Source of the DNA: an uncultured Pelagibacteraceae bacterium
GTDB taxonomy: Bacteria > Pseudomonadota > Alphaproteobacteria > Pelagibacterales > Pelagibacteraceae
Direction: 5' to 3'
Length of the DNA: 49,766 nt
Assembly (NCBI GenBank): GCA_902620465.1
Contig: CACNIF010000003.1
Span: 1-49,766 of the forward strand
In this document: positions 1-8,241 of the stretch, in pieces
Layout of the letters: each line of letters starts with the position of its first letter
How positions within the stretch are numbered: position 1 is the stretch's first letter
Notes under the pieces: model-generated
Seen by the model: the letters and a program-made list of their open reading frames with translations, nothing else
Database searches by the model: none
What the model was told of the DNA's origin: nothing
Translations under genes and position numbers: made by a program

Positions 1-1
1 T

Positions 2-1021
2 GAAAAAGTATTAGAAAAGGAAAACAAAACTTTCGATAAAAGATCTATTATTGAAGTTGTTAAAGATGAAAGATCTAAAGATGTAGAAATTTATCCTCAA
101 GTTGTACCAAGAGAGTTTTTAAAGAAAAAAATAAAAAAAATTCCCCTTACACCAATGGCTAATACACTTTTTGTGTCATGCAATGAATTTGGAGAGTGGA
201 AAAAAATTAAAACCGATAAACTTGGTCTAAATAATGAGAAATTTATTGATACATTTGACATCTTGTTGATGGGTGACTCTTTCGCCGAGGGTTCGTGTGT
301 AAATCAATCAGATGAACCCACTAATCTATTAAATCAAAATTATAATTTAAAAACATATAGTATCGGTATATCTGGTAATGGTCCTTTATTAAGTCTTGCC
401 TTGGCACATGAAATAAAACCTTTAATTGATTTTCATACAATCGTTTGGTTAATATTTGATAATGATTTTTATGATATAAATTTAGAAATTCAGTCAAGTT
501 TCTTAAAAAATTACTTAATAAAGAATTTCGATAATAATGATTACTTCCGAAATATTGATGAAGCTTACAAATTTCAAAAGAAATATATTGAAGATAATCT
601 TGAAAGTCTAAAAAAAGGTTTTTCATTTAAAGAAAGTTTTTTTGAATTAAAAGCTGTGATTTCAAGAATAAATAAGTTAATTCACCAGAATAATCCCGAA
701 GACACTTTTGTTTTTCAATCAAAATTATTTGAAAACATATTTGAAAAATTAACTTCTATTTATCCAGAAAAAAAAATTTATGTAGTTTATTTGCCTGAAA
801 CTAGTTGTTTTACCCATAGATCTTTACAATGTAGTAAAAGGTTTGAAGAATTGAGTCAGACATCAAATAATTTAAATTTTTTAAACTTTTATGAACATTT
901 AAAAAATAATAACGATGAATACAAAAAAATGTATGCTTTAGGTCAAGATAGGGCACATTTTTCACCTTTAGGATATAGTGAATTAGTTAAGTTCATTTTA
1001 AGTGAAAGTCAAAAAGATTAG
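2..1021 (+). CDS. SGNH/GDSL-like hydrolase family protein (5' end outside the window)
   Basis: The frame is open from the window edge to the TAG at 1021. The first in-frame ATG at 155 is therefore probably internal, and the N-terminus lies upstream. The motif GDSFAEG (near base 273) looks like the block I nucleophile Ser of the SGNH/GDSL fold, and DRAHFSPLGY near the C-terminus fits the block V Asp-x-x-His. Proteins of this type often remove or transfer acyl groups on sugars or envelope polymers, but the substrate cannot be told here. No signal peptide can be judged because the start is missing. The assignment rests on these two motifs only. Confidence 0.6.
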   Translation, partial: EKVLEKENKTFDKRSIIEVVKDERSKDVEIYPQVVPREFLKKKIKKIPLTPMANTLFVSCNEFGEWKKIKTDKLGLNNEKFIDTFDILLMGDSFAEGSCVNQSDEPTNLLNQNYNLKTYSIGISGNGPLLSLALAHEIKPLIDFHTIVWLIFDNDFYDINLEIQSSFLKNYLIKNFDNNDYFRNIDEAYKFQKKYIEDNLESLKKGFSFKESFFELKAVISRINKLIHQNNPEDTFVFQSKLFENIFEKLTSIYPEKKIYVVYLPETSCFTHRSLQCSKRFEELSQTSNNLNFLNFYEHLKNNNDEYKKMYALGQDRAHFSPLGYSELVKFILSESQKD

Positions 1022-1043
1022 TCTTTTTAGATTTTAATTGAAA

Positions 1044-1049
1044 TATAAT
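1044..1049 (+). promoter_or_regulatory. Candidate -10 box for thiV
   Basis: A perfect TATAAT lies about 20 bases before the riboswitch aptamer, which would put the transcript start near 1055, just ahead of it. No good -35 box is visible at the usual spacing. In such AT-rich DNA the match could be chance. Confidence 0.35.
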
Positions 1050-1069
1050 AAATTTAGAATTAAGTTATA

Positions 1070-1133
1070 TATAGGGGTGTCCTAATAGACTGAGAATAAA
1101 CCCTAAGAACCTGTCCGGTAATTCAGAAAGGGA
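1070..1133 (+). promoter_or_regulatory. TPP riboswitch (THI element)
   Basis: The conserved TPP aptamer blocks appear in order: GGGGTGT at 1074, a short P3 (GTC/GAC) leading into CTGAGA near 1090, ACCC near 1100, then GAACCTGTCCGG and TAATTCAG, ending AAAGGGA. P2 pairs GGGGT with ACCC, and a short CTG/CAG helix is possible on the P4/P5 side. The aptamer ends only three bases before the ATG of the downstream symporter. The AGGGA that serves as its ribosome-binding site is thus the 3' edge of the aptamer, so TPP binding probably blocks translation directly without a separate expression platform. Confidence 0.9.
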
Positions 1134-1136
1134 AAA

Positions 1137-2594
1137 ATGAACAATTTTTTTATAAGTCAATCTTCCTCAATATCACTTGTTATTATAACTTGTTTAATTT
1201 TCACCTTTTTTGGAATTTTGTACTCAAAAAAATTTCAAGGTTTAAATAATTATTTAACAGCAAATAGAGATATTGGATTATTTTCTCTCACTACAAGTTT
1301 AACTGCGTCTGCTCTTGGGGCCTGGATATTATTTGGTCCTGTAGCGGCCTCAACTTGGGGAGGTATAGGTGCTATAATTGGGTATTCACTTGGTACAGCC
1401 TTTCCAATGATTTTTTTAATTTTTCTTGGAAAAAAAATTAGGCAAGATTTTCCAAAAGGGTCATCTTTAGTTGAATTTTTAAGAAAAAAATTTGGAAAAA
1501 GTTTGTTTAAACTAATTTTATTGATGACGATTTTTTATATGTTTATTTTTTTATGTGCTGAGATTACTGCGGTTTCTGTGCTCATTAATTATATTTCAGG
1601 AACTCCATTATGGTTAACAGCGTTAATAGTTTTATTAGCTACTTTAACCTATACACTTTATGGAGGTTTAAGAGCTTCTTTATTTACTGATAATATACAA
1701 ATGGTTATCATCATAATTCTTTTGATAATTTCTTTTTTTATTATTCAAAGTTTTGTTGGTGAACAATTCACGTTTGATTTTCTCAGACAAAAAAACCCGC
1801 ATTTAATAAGCACTTCGTATTTACCCGGTTATACTGCAGGATTTACTTTCTTTATTGCTGTTGCAGCTACAAATTTGTTCCATCAGGGAAATTGGCAAAG
1901 AGTTTATGCCGCAAAAGATTTTTTAACATTGAAAAAAAGTCTACTAATTTCTTTTTTAATAATTGTCCCAATTATTTTTTATATGGGTTTTATAGGAATG
2001 GTCGCCTTCTCAATTGATCCAGGGGGTAGACCAGATCTTGGTTTTTTCTCTTTATTGCTTAAACAAAATACAATTTTATTATCTTTCTTAGTAGTAATTT
2101 TAGGACTTGCTTTAACTATTTCAACGATTGACACTTTGGTTAATGCCATTTCAAGTTTAATAGTTGTCGATGGAAGAGCAGTATATAAACTAAAAGGAAA
2201 AACAGATTATTTAAAACTCTCAAAATATATCATTATTATACTCTCATTAATCGCTTTTTTAATAGCATCTAAGGGATTTGATATTTTATATCTTTTTCTT
2301 TTAGCTGATTTATTTTGTTGTGCTTTTGTTTTAACAACTTTTTATAGTTTTTTTGATAATAGGATTGATGAAAAAATTGCATATTTTTCAATAATAATAG
2401 GACTGCTAGGTGGTGTGCTGTTGTTTCCATCACCAGATTTTTCTAAAAGTTTATTAGTTGGTCTTATTTTATCAAAGGATTTGTTTACACCTTTTATTAA
2501 TCAATCATTATTGTTCCTATCATTTATAATTGCTACATTTTTACCTTTAGTTGTTTTGAAGATTACAAAATTAAAACAATACAAGATTGTATAA
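1137..2594 (+). CDS. thiV: SSS-family sodium:solute symporter, probable thiamine-pyrimidine (HMP) transporter ThiV
   Basis: A 485-aa membrane protein with about 13 hydrophobic segments and the sodium:solute symporter layout, including a small-residue stretch TASALGAW near residue 55 and a glycine-rich loop after it. It sits directly behind a TPP riboswitch. SAR11 lacks complete pyrimidine synthesis for thiamine and is known to use a riboswitch-linked SSS protein, ThiV, proposed to import HMP. Context and family match that protein. The substrate is inferred from the riboswitch and published SAR11 physiology, not from binding residues. The start is fixed by the AGGGA inside the aptamer. Confidence 0.85.
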   Translation: MNNFFISQSSSISLVIITCLIFTFFGILYSKKFQGLNNYLTANRDIGLFSLTTSLTASALGAWILFGPVAASTWGGIGAIIGYSLGTAFPMIFLIFLGKKIRQDFPKGSSLVEFLRKKFGKSLFKLILLMTIFYMFIFLCAEITAVSVLINYISGTPLWLTALIVLLATLTYTLYGGLRASLFTDNIQMVIIIILLIISFFIIQSFVGEQFTFDFLRQKNPHLISTSYLPGYTAGFTFFIAVAATNLFHQGNWQRVYAAKDFLTLKKSLLISFLIIVPIIFYMGFIGMVAFSIDPGGRPDLGFFSLLLKQNTILLSFLVVILGLALTISTIDTLVNAISSLIVVDGRAVYKLKGKTDYLKLSKYIIIILSLIAFLIASKGFDILYLFLLADLFCCAFVLTTFYSFFDNRIDEKIAYFSIIIGLLGGVLLFPSPDFSKSLLVGLILSKDLFTPFINQSLLFLSFIIATFLPLVVLKITKLKQYKIV

Positions 2595-2623
2595 GTCAAA
2601 TTAATCGTTATATAAAACTTCTA

Positions 2624-3559
2624 ATGGTGGAAAAACAAATTGAAATTAACAATCTTTCTAAAGTTTATGACAATGGATTCAAAGCTTTAAATAATATTAA
2701 TTTACAAATCAATAAAGGAGAGATTTTTGCAATGTTGGGCCCGAATGGAGCTGGTAAAACTTCTTTAATAAGTATAATTTGTGGTATAGTAAAACCGTCT
2801 TCTGGAAAAATTACCGTAGAAAATTTTGATATAATTAAAGACTATAGAGAAACTAGATCAAGAATAGGACTAGTCCCACAAGAACTTACACTAGAGCAAT
2901 TTGAAACTGTCTTTAATAATGTTTCATATTCAAGGGGTTTATATGGAAAAAAACCGGATCCAAAACACATAGAAAAAGTTTTAAGACAATTATCATTATG
3001 GGATAAAAGAGATTTAATCCTTAGACAGTTGTCAGGAGGAATGAAAAGAAGAGTTTTAATTGCAAAAGCTTTATCACATGAACCTCGAATCTTATTTTTA
3101 GATGAGCCAACAGCAGGAGTAGATGTTGAGTTGAGGCAGGAAATGTGGAAAGTAGTAAAGTCTTTAAGAGAGACAGGTGTTACCATAATTCTTACAACAC
3201 ACTATATTGAAGAGGCTGAAGCTATTGCTGATCGAGTAGGCGTAATTAATCAAGGAGAAATAATTATTGTAGAAGAAAAAAATGAGTTATTAAAAAAAAT
3301 GGGTCACAAAACATTGACTGTTGAGTTACAACAAGAAATAAATGAAATACCGACGTCGTTAAAAAAATACAATTTGTCAATCGGGAATAATAATATATCT
3401 TTAGATTACACTTATAACCTTAGAGAGAAGCAAACAGGTATTACTAATCTTTTACAAGATATTAAAGATTCTGGTTTAAGACTAAAAGATTTAAAGACTG
3501 AGCAAAGTAACCTTGAAAAAATATTTGTTACGTTAGTAAGGGAGAACAATGAAAATTAA
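2624..3559 (+). CDS. ABC-2 type exporter, ATP-binding protein (YadG-like)
   Basis: A 311-aa ABC ATPase. Walker A GPNGAGKT is at about residues 39-46, the signature LSGGM near 136-140 and Walker B with its catalytic Glu (LFLDEP) near 158-163, followed by TTHYIEEAE with the switch His. The C-terminal third is the usual regulatory tail of drug/lipid/polysaccharide-type ABC-2 ATPases. It overlaps the permease gene by 11 bases, so the two are co-translated. It begins 29 bases after thiV and may share its transcript, but nothing links it to thiamine. The substrate is unknown. Confidence 0.88.
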   Translation: MVEKQIEINNLSKVYDNGFKALNNINLQINKGEIFAMLGPNGAGKTSLISIICGIVKPSSGKITVENFDIIKDYRETRSRIGLVPQELTLEQFETVFNNVSYSRGLYGKKPDPKHIEKVLRQLSLWDKRDLILRQLSGGMKRRVLIAKALSHEPRILFLDEPTAGVDVELRQEMWKVVKSLRETGVTIILTTHYIEEAEAIADRVGVINQGEIIIVEEKNELLKKMGHKTLTVELQQEINEIPTSLKKYNLSIGNNNISLDYTYNLREKQTGITNLLQDIKDSGLRLKDLKTEQSNLEKIFVTLVRENNEN

Positions 3560-4316
3560 TCTTTATGGCTTAAAAGCTATTTATCTACACGAGATGGATC
3601 GTTTTAGACGAACATTAGGTCAATCACTTTTATCTCCTGTAATATCGACTTCGTTATATTTTATTGTATTTGGCTCAGTAATAGGTGGCTACGTTCAAAA
3701 AATTGATGGGATCAGTTATGGATCTTATATTGTGCCTGGACTTTTGATGTTAACCTTATTAACACAATCGATAAGTAACACTTCTTTTGGTATTTTCTTT
3801 CCTAAATTCAATGGAACTATTTATGAAATTTTGGCTGCACCGATTTCTACTTTCGAAATTGTATTAGCTTTTGTGAGCGCTGGTGCGACTAAAACATTAA
3901 TAGTTGGTACTGTAATTTTTATAACAGCCTCATTTTTTGTTGATGTTGAGGTTCAATTTCCCTTACTAATGATTTTCTTATTAATACTGGTATCTTTTAC
4001 TTTTGCTTTATTTGGATTTTTAATTGGGATTTTGAGTAAAGATTTTGAACAGATGTCTATTGTTCCATCATTAGTTATAACACCTATGGTGTTCTTAGGT
4101 GGAAGTTTATATTCCTTAGATATGCTGCCAGAATTTTGGCAAATGATTACTTATTTTAACCCGGTAGTTTATTTAATAAATGGTCTTAGATATTCCTTTT
4201 ATGGTATTTCAGATTTTAATATTTTGATTAGTGTTGGGTTAATGATTTTATTCCTTATAATTTGTGTATTTGCTGTCTCAATACTACTTAAAAAAGGATA
4301 TAATATTAAAAGCTAA
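3549..4316 (+). CDS. ABC-2 type transporter permease (YadH-like)
   Basis: A 255-aa protein with about six transmembrane segments, of the ABC-2 membrane family. The typical late motif MVFLGGSLYSLDMLPEFWQ lies before the last two helices. It partners with the overlapping upstream ATPase to form an exporter of the YadGH/NodIJ/DrrAB kind, which move lipids, polysaccharides or drugs outward. The transported compound cannot be deduced. Confidence 0.85.
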   Translation: MKINLYGLKAIYLHEMDRFRRTLGQSLLSPVISTSLYFIVFGSVIGGYVQKIDGISYGSYIVPGLLMLTLLTQSISNTSFGIFFPKFNGTIYEILAAPISTFEIVLAFVSAGATKTLIVGTVIFITASFFVDVEVQFPLLMIFLLILVSFTFALFGFLIGILSKDFEQMSIVPSLVITPMVFLGGSLYSLDMLPEFWQMITYFNPVVYLINGLRYSFYGISDFNILISVGLMILFLIICVFAVSILLKKGYNIKS

Positions 4317-4338
4317 CTGACCCATTATTGGGCCAGTT
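4315..4338. terminator. Hairpin between convergent genes
   Basis: AACTGACCCA and TGGGCCAGTT form a ten-position stem with one A-C mismatch around a TTAT loop. It lies between the ABC permease and convergent aceA, so it could end both transcripts. The following U-run is poor. Confidence 0.5.
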
Positions 4339-4368
4339 ATGAACTAATATATAAGAGGAATTGAACTA

Positions 4369-5643
4369 TTAAAATTGCTCGGACTCAGTTGAGCCTTCCA
4401 TAGCTGTAGTTGAACTTTTTCCGCTACTAATTGTATTTGATACAGCATCAAAGTAAGAAGTACCAACTTCTCTTTGGTGCTTAACGCTTGTGTATCCATC
4501 TTTTTCTCGAGCAAATTCTTGTTCTTGAATTTTTGAATAAGCAGTCATACCTTCTTTTTTGTATTTTTGTGCTAATTCAAATATTGCAATGTTTTGAGTG
4601 TGAAATCCCGCTAAGGTTATAAATTGAAATTTATATCCCATTTTACTTATTTCATCCTGGAATGAAGCTATTTCATTATCTGATAAATGTTTTTTCCAAT
4701 TAAAAGAAGGTGAACAATTATACGCTAGAAGTTTTCCTGGAAATTTTTCATGTATAGCACTCGCAAACTTTCTAGCTTCCTCAAGATTAGGAGTTGCAGT
4801 TTCACACCATATTAAATCTGAATAAGGTGCATATGCTAATCCTCTTGAAATCGCTTGATCTATTCCAGCTTTTACATAATAAAAACCTTCTGGAGATCTA
4901 TCACCAGTTAAAAATGGTTTATCATTATTATCATAGTCATTAGTTATTAATTTTGCAGCATTGGCATCTGTTCTCGCTAAGATTATTAGAGGAACATCTG
5001 CTATATCAGCAGCTAACCTTGCAGCTTTTAAATTTTTAATCATCGTACCAGTTGGTACAAGAACTTTACCACCCATGTGTCCACATTTTTTTTCACTAGC
5101 AAGTTGGTCTTCAAAATGCACACCTGCTGCCCCAGCTTTGATAAATTTTTTTGCAAGCTCAAAAACGTTTAAAGGCCCACCAAACCCTGCCTCTCCATCA
5201 GCAATAATTGGAAGCATATAATCTGTTCTTTTTTCTCTCTTCATATCACCATCTGTTATTTCCATATGTTGAATTTGGTCGGCTCTAATTAGAGCATTGT
5301 TCATTGACTCAACTAATTTTGGCGCACTATCATAAGGATACAAAGATTGATCTGGGTACATTTCTCCAGCACTATTCGCATCAGCTGCAACCTGCCAACC
5401 ACTTAAATAAATTGCTTTTAACCCTGCTTTTGCATGTTGAACAGCATGGTTTCCAGATAAAGATCCTAAAGTATTGATGTATGGCTCAGAATTTAAAAGT
5501 TTCCATAATTTAGTTGATTGTTGTTTACACAACGAATATTCAATTTTTATTGAACCTCTTAATCTTTCTACTTCCTCAGGGGTATAATCCCTTTTAATTC
5601 CTGCAAATCTTTTTAAGTCGTATGATATTTTCTCTGCACTCAT
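4369..5643 (-). CDS. aceA: Isocitrate lyase
   Basis: A 424-aa enzyme that splits isocitrate into glyoxylate and succinate, the first glyoxylate-shunt step. The active-site signature KKCGH is at about residues 185-189 with the catalytic Cys near 187. Other family marks include [18 protein letters not shown], the metal-ligand region FEDQ, and NCSPSFNW. The length is normal for the bacterial short form. The start has a good ribosome site (AAAGGGG). An unknown 53-aa gene lies 52 bases upstream on the same strand, and a RamB/ScfR-type regulator is divergent from it. That family controls isocitrate lyase in Corynebacterium, so local regulation is likely. No malate synthase is in the window. Confidence 0.96.
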   Translation of the reverse strand: MSAEKISYDLKRFAGIKRDYTPEEVERLRGSIKIEYSLCKQQSTKLWKLLNSEPYINTLGSLSGNHAVQHAKAGLKAIYLSGWQVAADANSAGEMYPDQSLYPYDSAPKLVESMNNALIRADQIQHMEITDGDMKREKRTDYMLPIIADGEAGFGGPLNVFELAKKFIKAGAAGVHFEDQLASEKKCGHMGGKVLVPTGTMIKNLKAARLAADIADVPLIILARTDANAAKLITNDYDNNDKPFLTGDRSPEGFYYVKAGIDQAISRGLAYAPYSDLIWCETATPNLEEARKFASAIHEKFPGKLLAYNCSPSFNWKKHLSDNEIASFQDEISKMGYKFQFITLAGFHTQNIAIFELAQKYKKEGMTAYSKIQEQEFAREKDGYTSVKHQREVGTSYFDAVSNTISSGKSSTTAMEGSTESEQF

Positions 5644-5695
5644 TACAAAGCCCCTTTAAAATTTAGTTAAGAAAATAAATTTGCGGAAATTCAAT

Positions 5696-5857
5696 TCAGT
5701 TAGACTCTTGTAAAGTCTCAACTAGATCTTTCATTCCACTAGAGCCCCAATCACAGTGATCATCCCTCATATAGGTACCTCTGCTATTATGTTTAGCTAA
5801 ATCCTCATGGTTAATGATTTGGGCTTGATTTTCTTTATTTTTAAGTTTTTCGTCCAT
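5696..5857 (-). CDS. Unrecognised 53-aa hydrophilic protein upstream of aceA
   Basis: An intact 53-codon frame beginning MDEKLKNKEN, then a region rich in His and Asp (NHEDLAKHNS, MRDDHCDWGS) with one Cys, and a short amphipathic end. It has no transmembrane segment. It lies between the promoter region and aceA, same strand, and probably forms the first gene of the aceA transcript. I do not recognise it. The H-D-D-H-C-D cluster could bind a metal, but that is only suggested by composition. No strong ribosome site is visible. Confidence 0.55.
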   Translation of the reverse strand: MDEKLKNKENQAQIINHEDLAKHNSRGTYMRDDHCDWGSSGMKDLVETLQESN

Positions 5858-5870
5858 GTAAATCTTATAA

Positions 5871-5960
5871 TTTACAAAATTTACAAAATCTACAAAAAAT
5901 TAAATAAAGCTTGTAAATAAAGGAAAAATATTGTAAATATAAATTTACAAAATTTACTAA
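5871..5960. promoter_or_regulatory. Cluster of TTTACAAA operator-like boxes in the aceA/regulator divergent promoter
   Basis: The 111-base gap between the divergent genes holds TTTACAAA at 5871, 5880 and 5944, near matches at 5889 (TCTACAAA) and 5953 (TTTACTAA), and reversed copies TTGTAAA at 5911 and 5931. Boxes 5871/5880/5889 and 5944/5953 are exactly 9 bp apart, and the two reversed copies are 20 bp apart. RamB of Corynebacterium binds a core TTTGCAAA, which differs by one base. This fits an operator array for the adjacent RamB-like protein, acting on both genes. Confidence 0.65.
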
Positions 5961-5968
5961 TAGAAAAT

Positions 5969-7402
5969 ATGAGTCAATTTAATTTAAAAATAGGCCCAAA
6001 AATAAAGGCTTTTAGAAGACAGTTAGGTTTACAAGCTAACAAGCTTGCAGAAGAATTAAACATTTCACCAAGTTATTTAAATCTTATTGAGGGTGGAAAA
6101 AGGAAGATTGATGGTGATTTATTATTAAAAATTTGTGACAAATTGAACATAGAGCTTTCACAACTAAACTCAAAAATTGATGTAAATTTAGAAAATAGTT
6201 TATCAGAAATTTTAGATGATAAGTTGTTTGAAGACTTAGATATCCTGGGTCCTGAAGTAAAAGACTTAGTTAGTACAAATCCAAAAATTGGAAAAGCAAT
6301 AGTTCGTTTAGGTGATATTTTAAAAAAAAAGGATCATGAATTAGTAAATAAAATAGAAAAAATTTCCGGTAAAATTGTAGATAATAGAAAAAATTCTTTT
6401 CCGGGTGAGGTAATTTCAGATTTTTTACAAGAAAACAATAATTATTTTCCAAAATTAGAGGATTTTGCTAATCAAGTTTTTGAGAAAGTACAAAAAAATA
6501 ATAGAACCAGGTATGTTGCTCTATGTGATTATTTAAAATCAGAATATGGAATTATAGTTAAAGATGTTATTCCTGAGGAAGACAAGCCATTTTCAAAAAT
6601 TTTTAAAAAAAATAAAAAAGAACTTTTGTTGAGTGATTATAGTTCGTTAGAAACAAAAAAACTTCATGCTGCTGCTCAAATTGCACAGGAGGGTGCAAGT
6701 AAAGATATAGAAAATTATTTATCTGAATTTTCTTTTCCATCCGAGGAGTCTAAAAAACTTTCCAAAGTAGCATTATTGAATTATTGCGGGGCCGCAATAT
6801 TAATGCCTTATAAACTTTTTCATTCTGAATGTAAAAAGCTTAAATATGATTTGGAACTACTTCAAAATACATTTGCGACTTCTTTTGAACAAGTTGCTCA
6901 TAGGGTAACCTGCTTACAAGATCCAAAGTTACCAGGAATTCCATTTCATTTTTTAAGAGTTGATATGGCGGGAAATATTTCAAAAAGATTCTCTTTATCT
7001 GGTATTGAAATCCCAAGATACGGCGGTGCATGTCCTAGATGGAACGTGTATTCTGCATTTACTAGACCAGGAGTTATTCAAAGTGCAGTTAGCAAAATGA
7101 CAAATGGTGAAAAGTATGTTTGCATAGCCAGAACTGTTGAAAAGGGGATAGGTAGGTTTGGTAGAACTAAAAGTATTTTATCCATAGGTTTAGGGTGTGA
7201 AGCGAAATATGCAAAAGATTTTATTTACACAGAAAATTTAAATATGAGTGATAAATCAACAGAAATACCTATTGGTGTGTCATGTAGAACCTGTGATAGA
7301 TTAGACTGTTCTCAAAGAGCATTTCCACCATTACACAAAAAGTTTGACGTAGATATAAATACAAGAGGTGTTTCGATCTACGTAAGTGATAAGAAAAATT
7401 AA
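5969..7402 (+). CDS. RamB/PrpR-like (ScfR family) transcriptional regulator
   Basis: A 477-aa regulator. An XRE-type helix-turn-helix covers roughly residues 8-62 (NKLAEELNISPSYLNLIE). A degenerate ImmA/IrrE-like middle region has KLHAAAQIAQE where peptidases would carry HExxH. The C-terminal short-chain fatty-acyl regulator domain carries GGACPRWNVYSAF and a Cys cluster CRTCDRLDCSQRAFPP. In the mycobacterial relative PrpR such cysteines hold an iron-sulphur cluster and the domain senses acyl-CoA. Relatives control acetate or propionate metabolism, including aceA. Here the gene is divergent from aceA with repeated operator-like boxes between them. Confidence 0.85.
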   Translation: MSQFNLKIGPKIKAFRRQLGLQANKLAEELNISPSYLNLIEGGKRKIDGDLLLKICDKLNIELSQLNSKIDVNLENSLSEILDDKLFEDLDILGPEVKDLVSTNPKIGKAIVRLGDILKKKDHELVNKIEKISGKIVDNRKNSFPGEVISDFLQENNNYFPKLEDFANQVFEKVQKNNRTRYVALCDYLKSEYGIIVKDVIPEEDKPFSKIFKKNKKELLLSDYSSLETKKLHAAAQIAQEGASKDIENYLSEFSFPSEESKKLSKVALLNYCGAAILMPYKLFHSECKKLKYDLELLQNTFATSFEQVAHRVTCLQDPKLPGIPFHFLRVDMAGNISKRFSLSGIEIPRYGGACPRWNVYSAFTRPGVIQSAVSKMTNGEKYVCIARTVEKGIGRFGRTKSILSIGLGCEAKYAKDFIYTENLNMSDKSTEIPIGVSCRTCDRLDCSQRAFPPLHKKFDVDINTRGVSIYVSDKKN

Positions 7403-7407
7403 AAAAA

Positions 7408-7572
7408 ATGATAAAATTTATTATTCCAGCAATTATTGTTTTTTTTATAGTTCTATTTTGGGAAAAAATACAAGAATTTTTTTATAATAAGTTCAAAATA
7501 AAAATGAACTACATTGTATTGGCTATTTTTGTTGTAATTTTAACTATTGTAATGGCTTTATTATATTTTTAA
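7408..7572 (+). CDS. Small two-helix membrane protein (54 aa)
   Basis: An intact 54-codon frame starting five bases after the regulator stop. Two strongly hydrophobic stretches (about residues 4-18 and 35-54) flank a short charged loop EKIQEFFYNKFKIK. I do not recognise a family. Position and spacing suggest it is co-transcribed with the regulator. Coding status rests on the intact frame and clear membrane pattern, which AT-rich DNA can mimic. Confidence 0.5.
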   Translation: MIKFIIPAIIVFFIVLFWEKIQEFFYNKFKIKMNYIVLAIFVVILTIVMALLYF

Positions 7573-7611
7573 TTTGATAGACTTAAAAATTGAAATAATA
7601 AAAATTAGATC

Positions 7612-8241
7612 ATGAGAGAAATGTTCAAAAATGTTAGGGATAAATTGGCTTCAAAGTATTTAGAAAACAGCTTATCCAAAAGTAATAAAAAATTTAAACC
7701 TCGAATTAAAGCTCGATTAAGAAAAAACAAACAAATTATAAGTAAAAATTTAAGTAATTTTTTCGAATGGATTAAAGGAGCAGAATTAGTTGAATTAAAA
7801 GAGTGTAATATAAATGAGGACCCTGTAAGACCAGAATTAGACAACGCTTTTAGAACAAGTTATGGAAGAAAAATATATGGAGTTAGATATAAAAATGAAA
7901 TTCATGCGGTAATGTGTTTTGCTTTTACCAACAAAGTGCCTAAAGATGTTAGACAACTAGATAAATTTAGTCATGATGCTTTCTTACAAAGCACTCAAAG
8001 GGGTCAAACTGTTGGCCAAATCGCTATTGCATATACTGTTTGGTCTAAAAAAAGAGGTGGTGGAAAATTAATTGTAAAAGAGGTCTTTAAAAAAATTAAA
8101 AAATCAAATCATTTAAACAGGCTGGTAACTTTGTCTCCACTAACCGATATGGCGACGAAATTTCACTTAAGAAATGGCGCTAAATTGTTACAAGTAAACG
8201 AGTCTACTCAAAATTTTGAATATATTGTAAGAAGAAAATGA
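7612..8241 (+). CDS. GNAT-fold acetyltransferase-like protein
   Basis: A 209-aa protein. The N-terminal 50 residues are very basic. The rest has a GNAT-like pattern, with a middle strand YGVRYKNEIHAVMCFAF and a C-terminal part with RLVTLSPLTDMATKFHLRNGA, resembling the acyl-CoA fold seen in GNAT proteins and the C-terminal domain of malonyl-CoA decarboxylase. The start ATG follows a weak ribosome site. It overlaps the next gene by four bases (ATGA), so it is translationally coupled to the site-2 protease. Its substrate is unknown. Confidence 0.55.
   Translation: MREMFKNVRDKLASKYLENSLSKSNKKFKPRIKARLRKNKQIISKNLSNFFEWIKGAELVELKECNINEDPVRPELDNAFRTSYGRKIYGVRYKNEIHAVMCFAFTNKVPKDVRQLDKFSHDAFLQSTQRGQTVGQIAIAYTVWSKKRGGGKLIVKEVFKKIKKSNHLNRLVTLSPLTDMATKFHLRNGAKLLQVNESTQNFEYIVRRK

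Noticed and set aside
4961..5221. Open frame antisense to aceA
   Set aside because: It lies wholly inside isocitrate lyase, has no ribosome site and shows no recognisable motif.
5871..5960. Short repeats considered as a CRISPR array
   Set aside because: The units are 8-9 bp, partly adjacent and inverted, with no spacers or cas genes; operator boxes explain them better.
5644..5968. Glycine riboswitch ahead of aceA
   Set aside because: SAR11 is known for glycine riboswitches on glyoxylate-cycle genes, but no paired glycine aptamer consensus was seen here; the region encodes a 53-aa frame and operator boxes.
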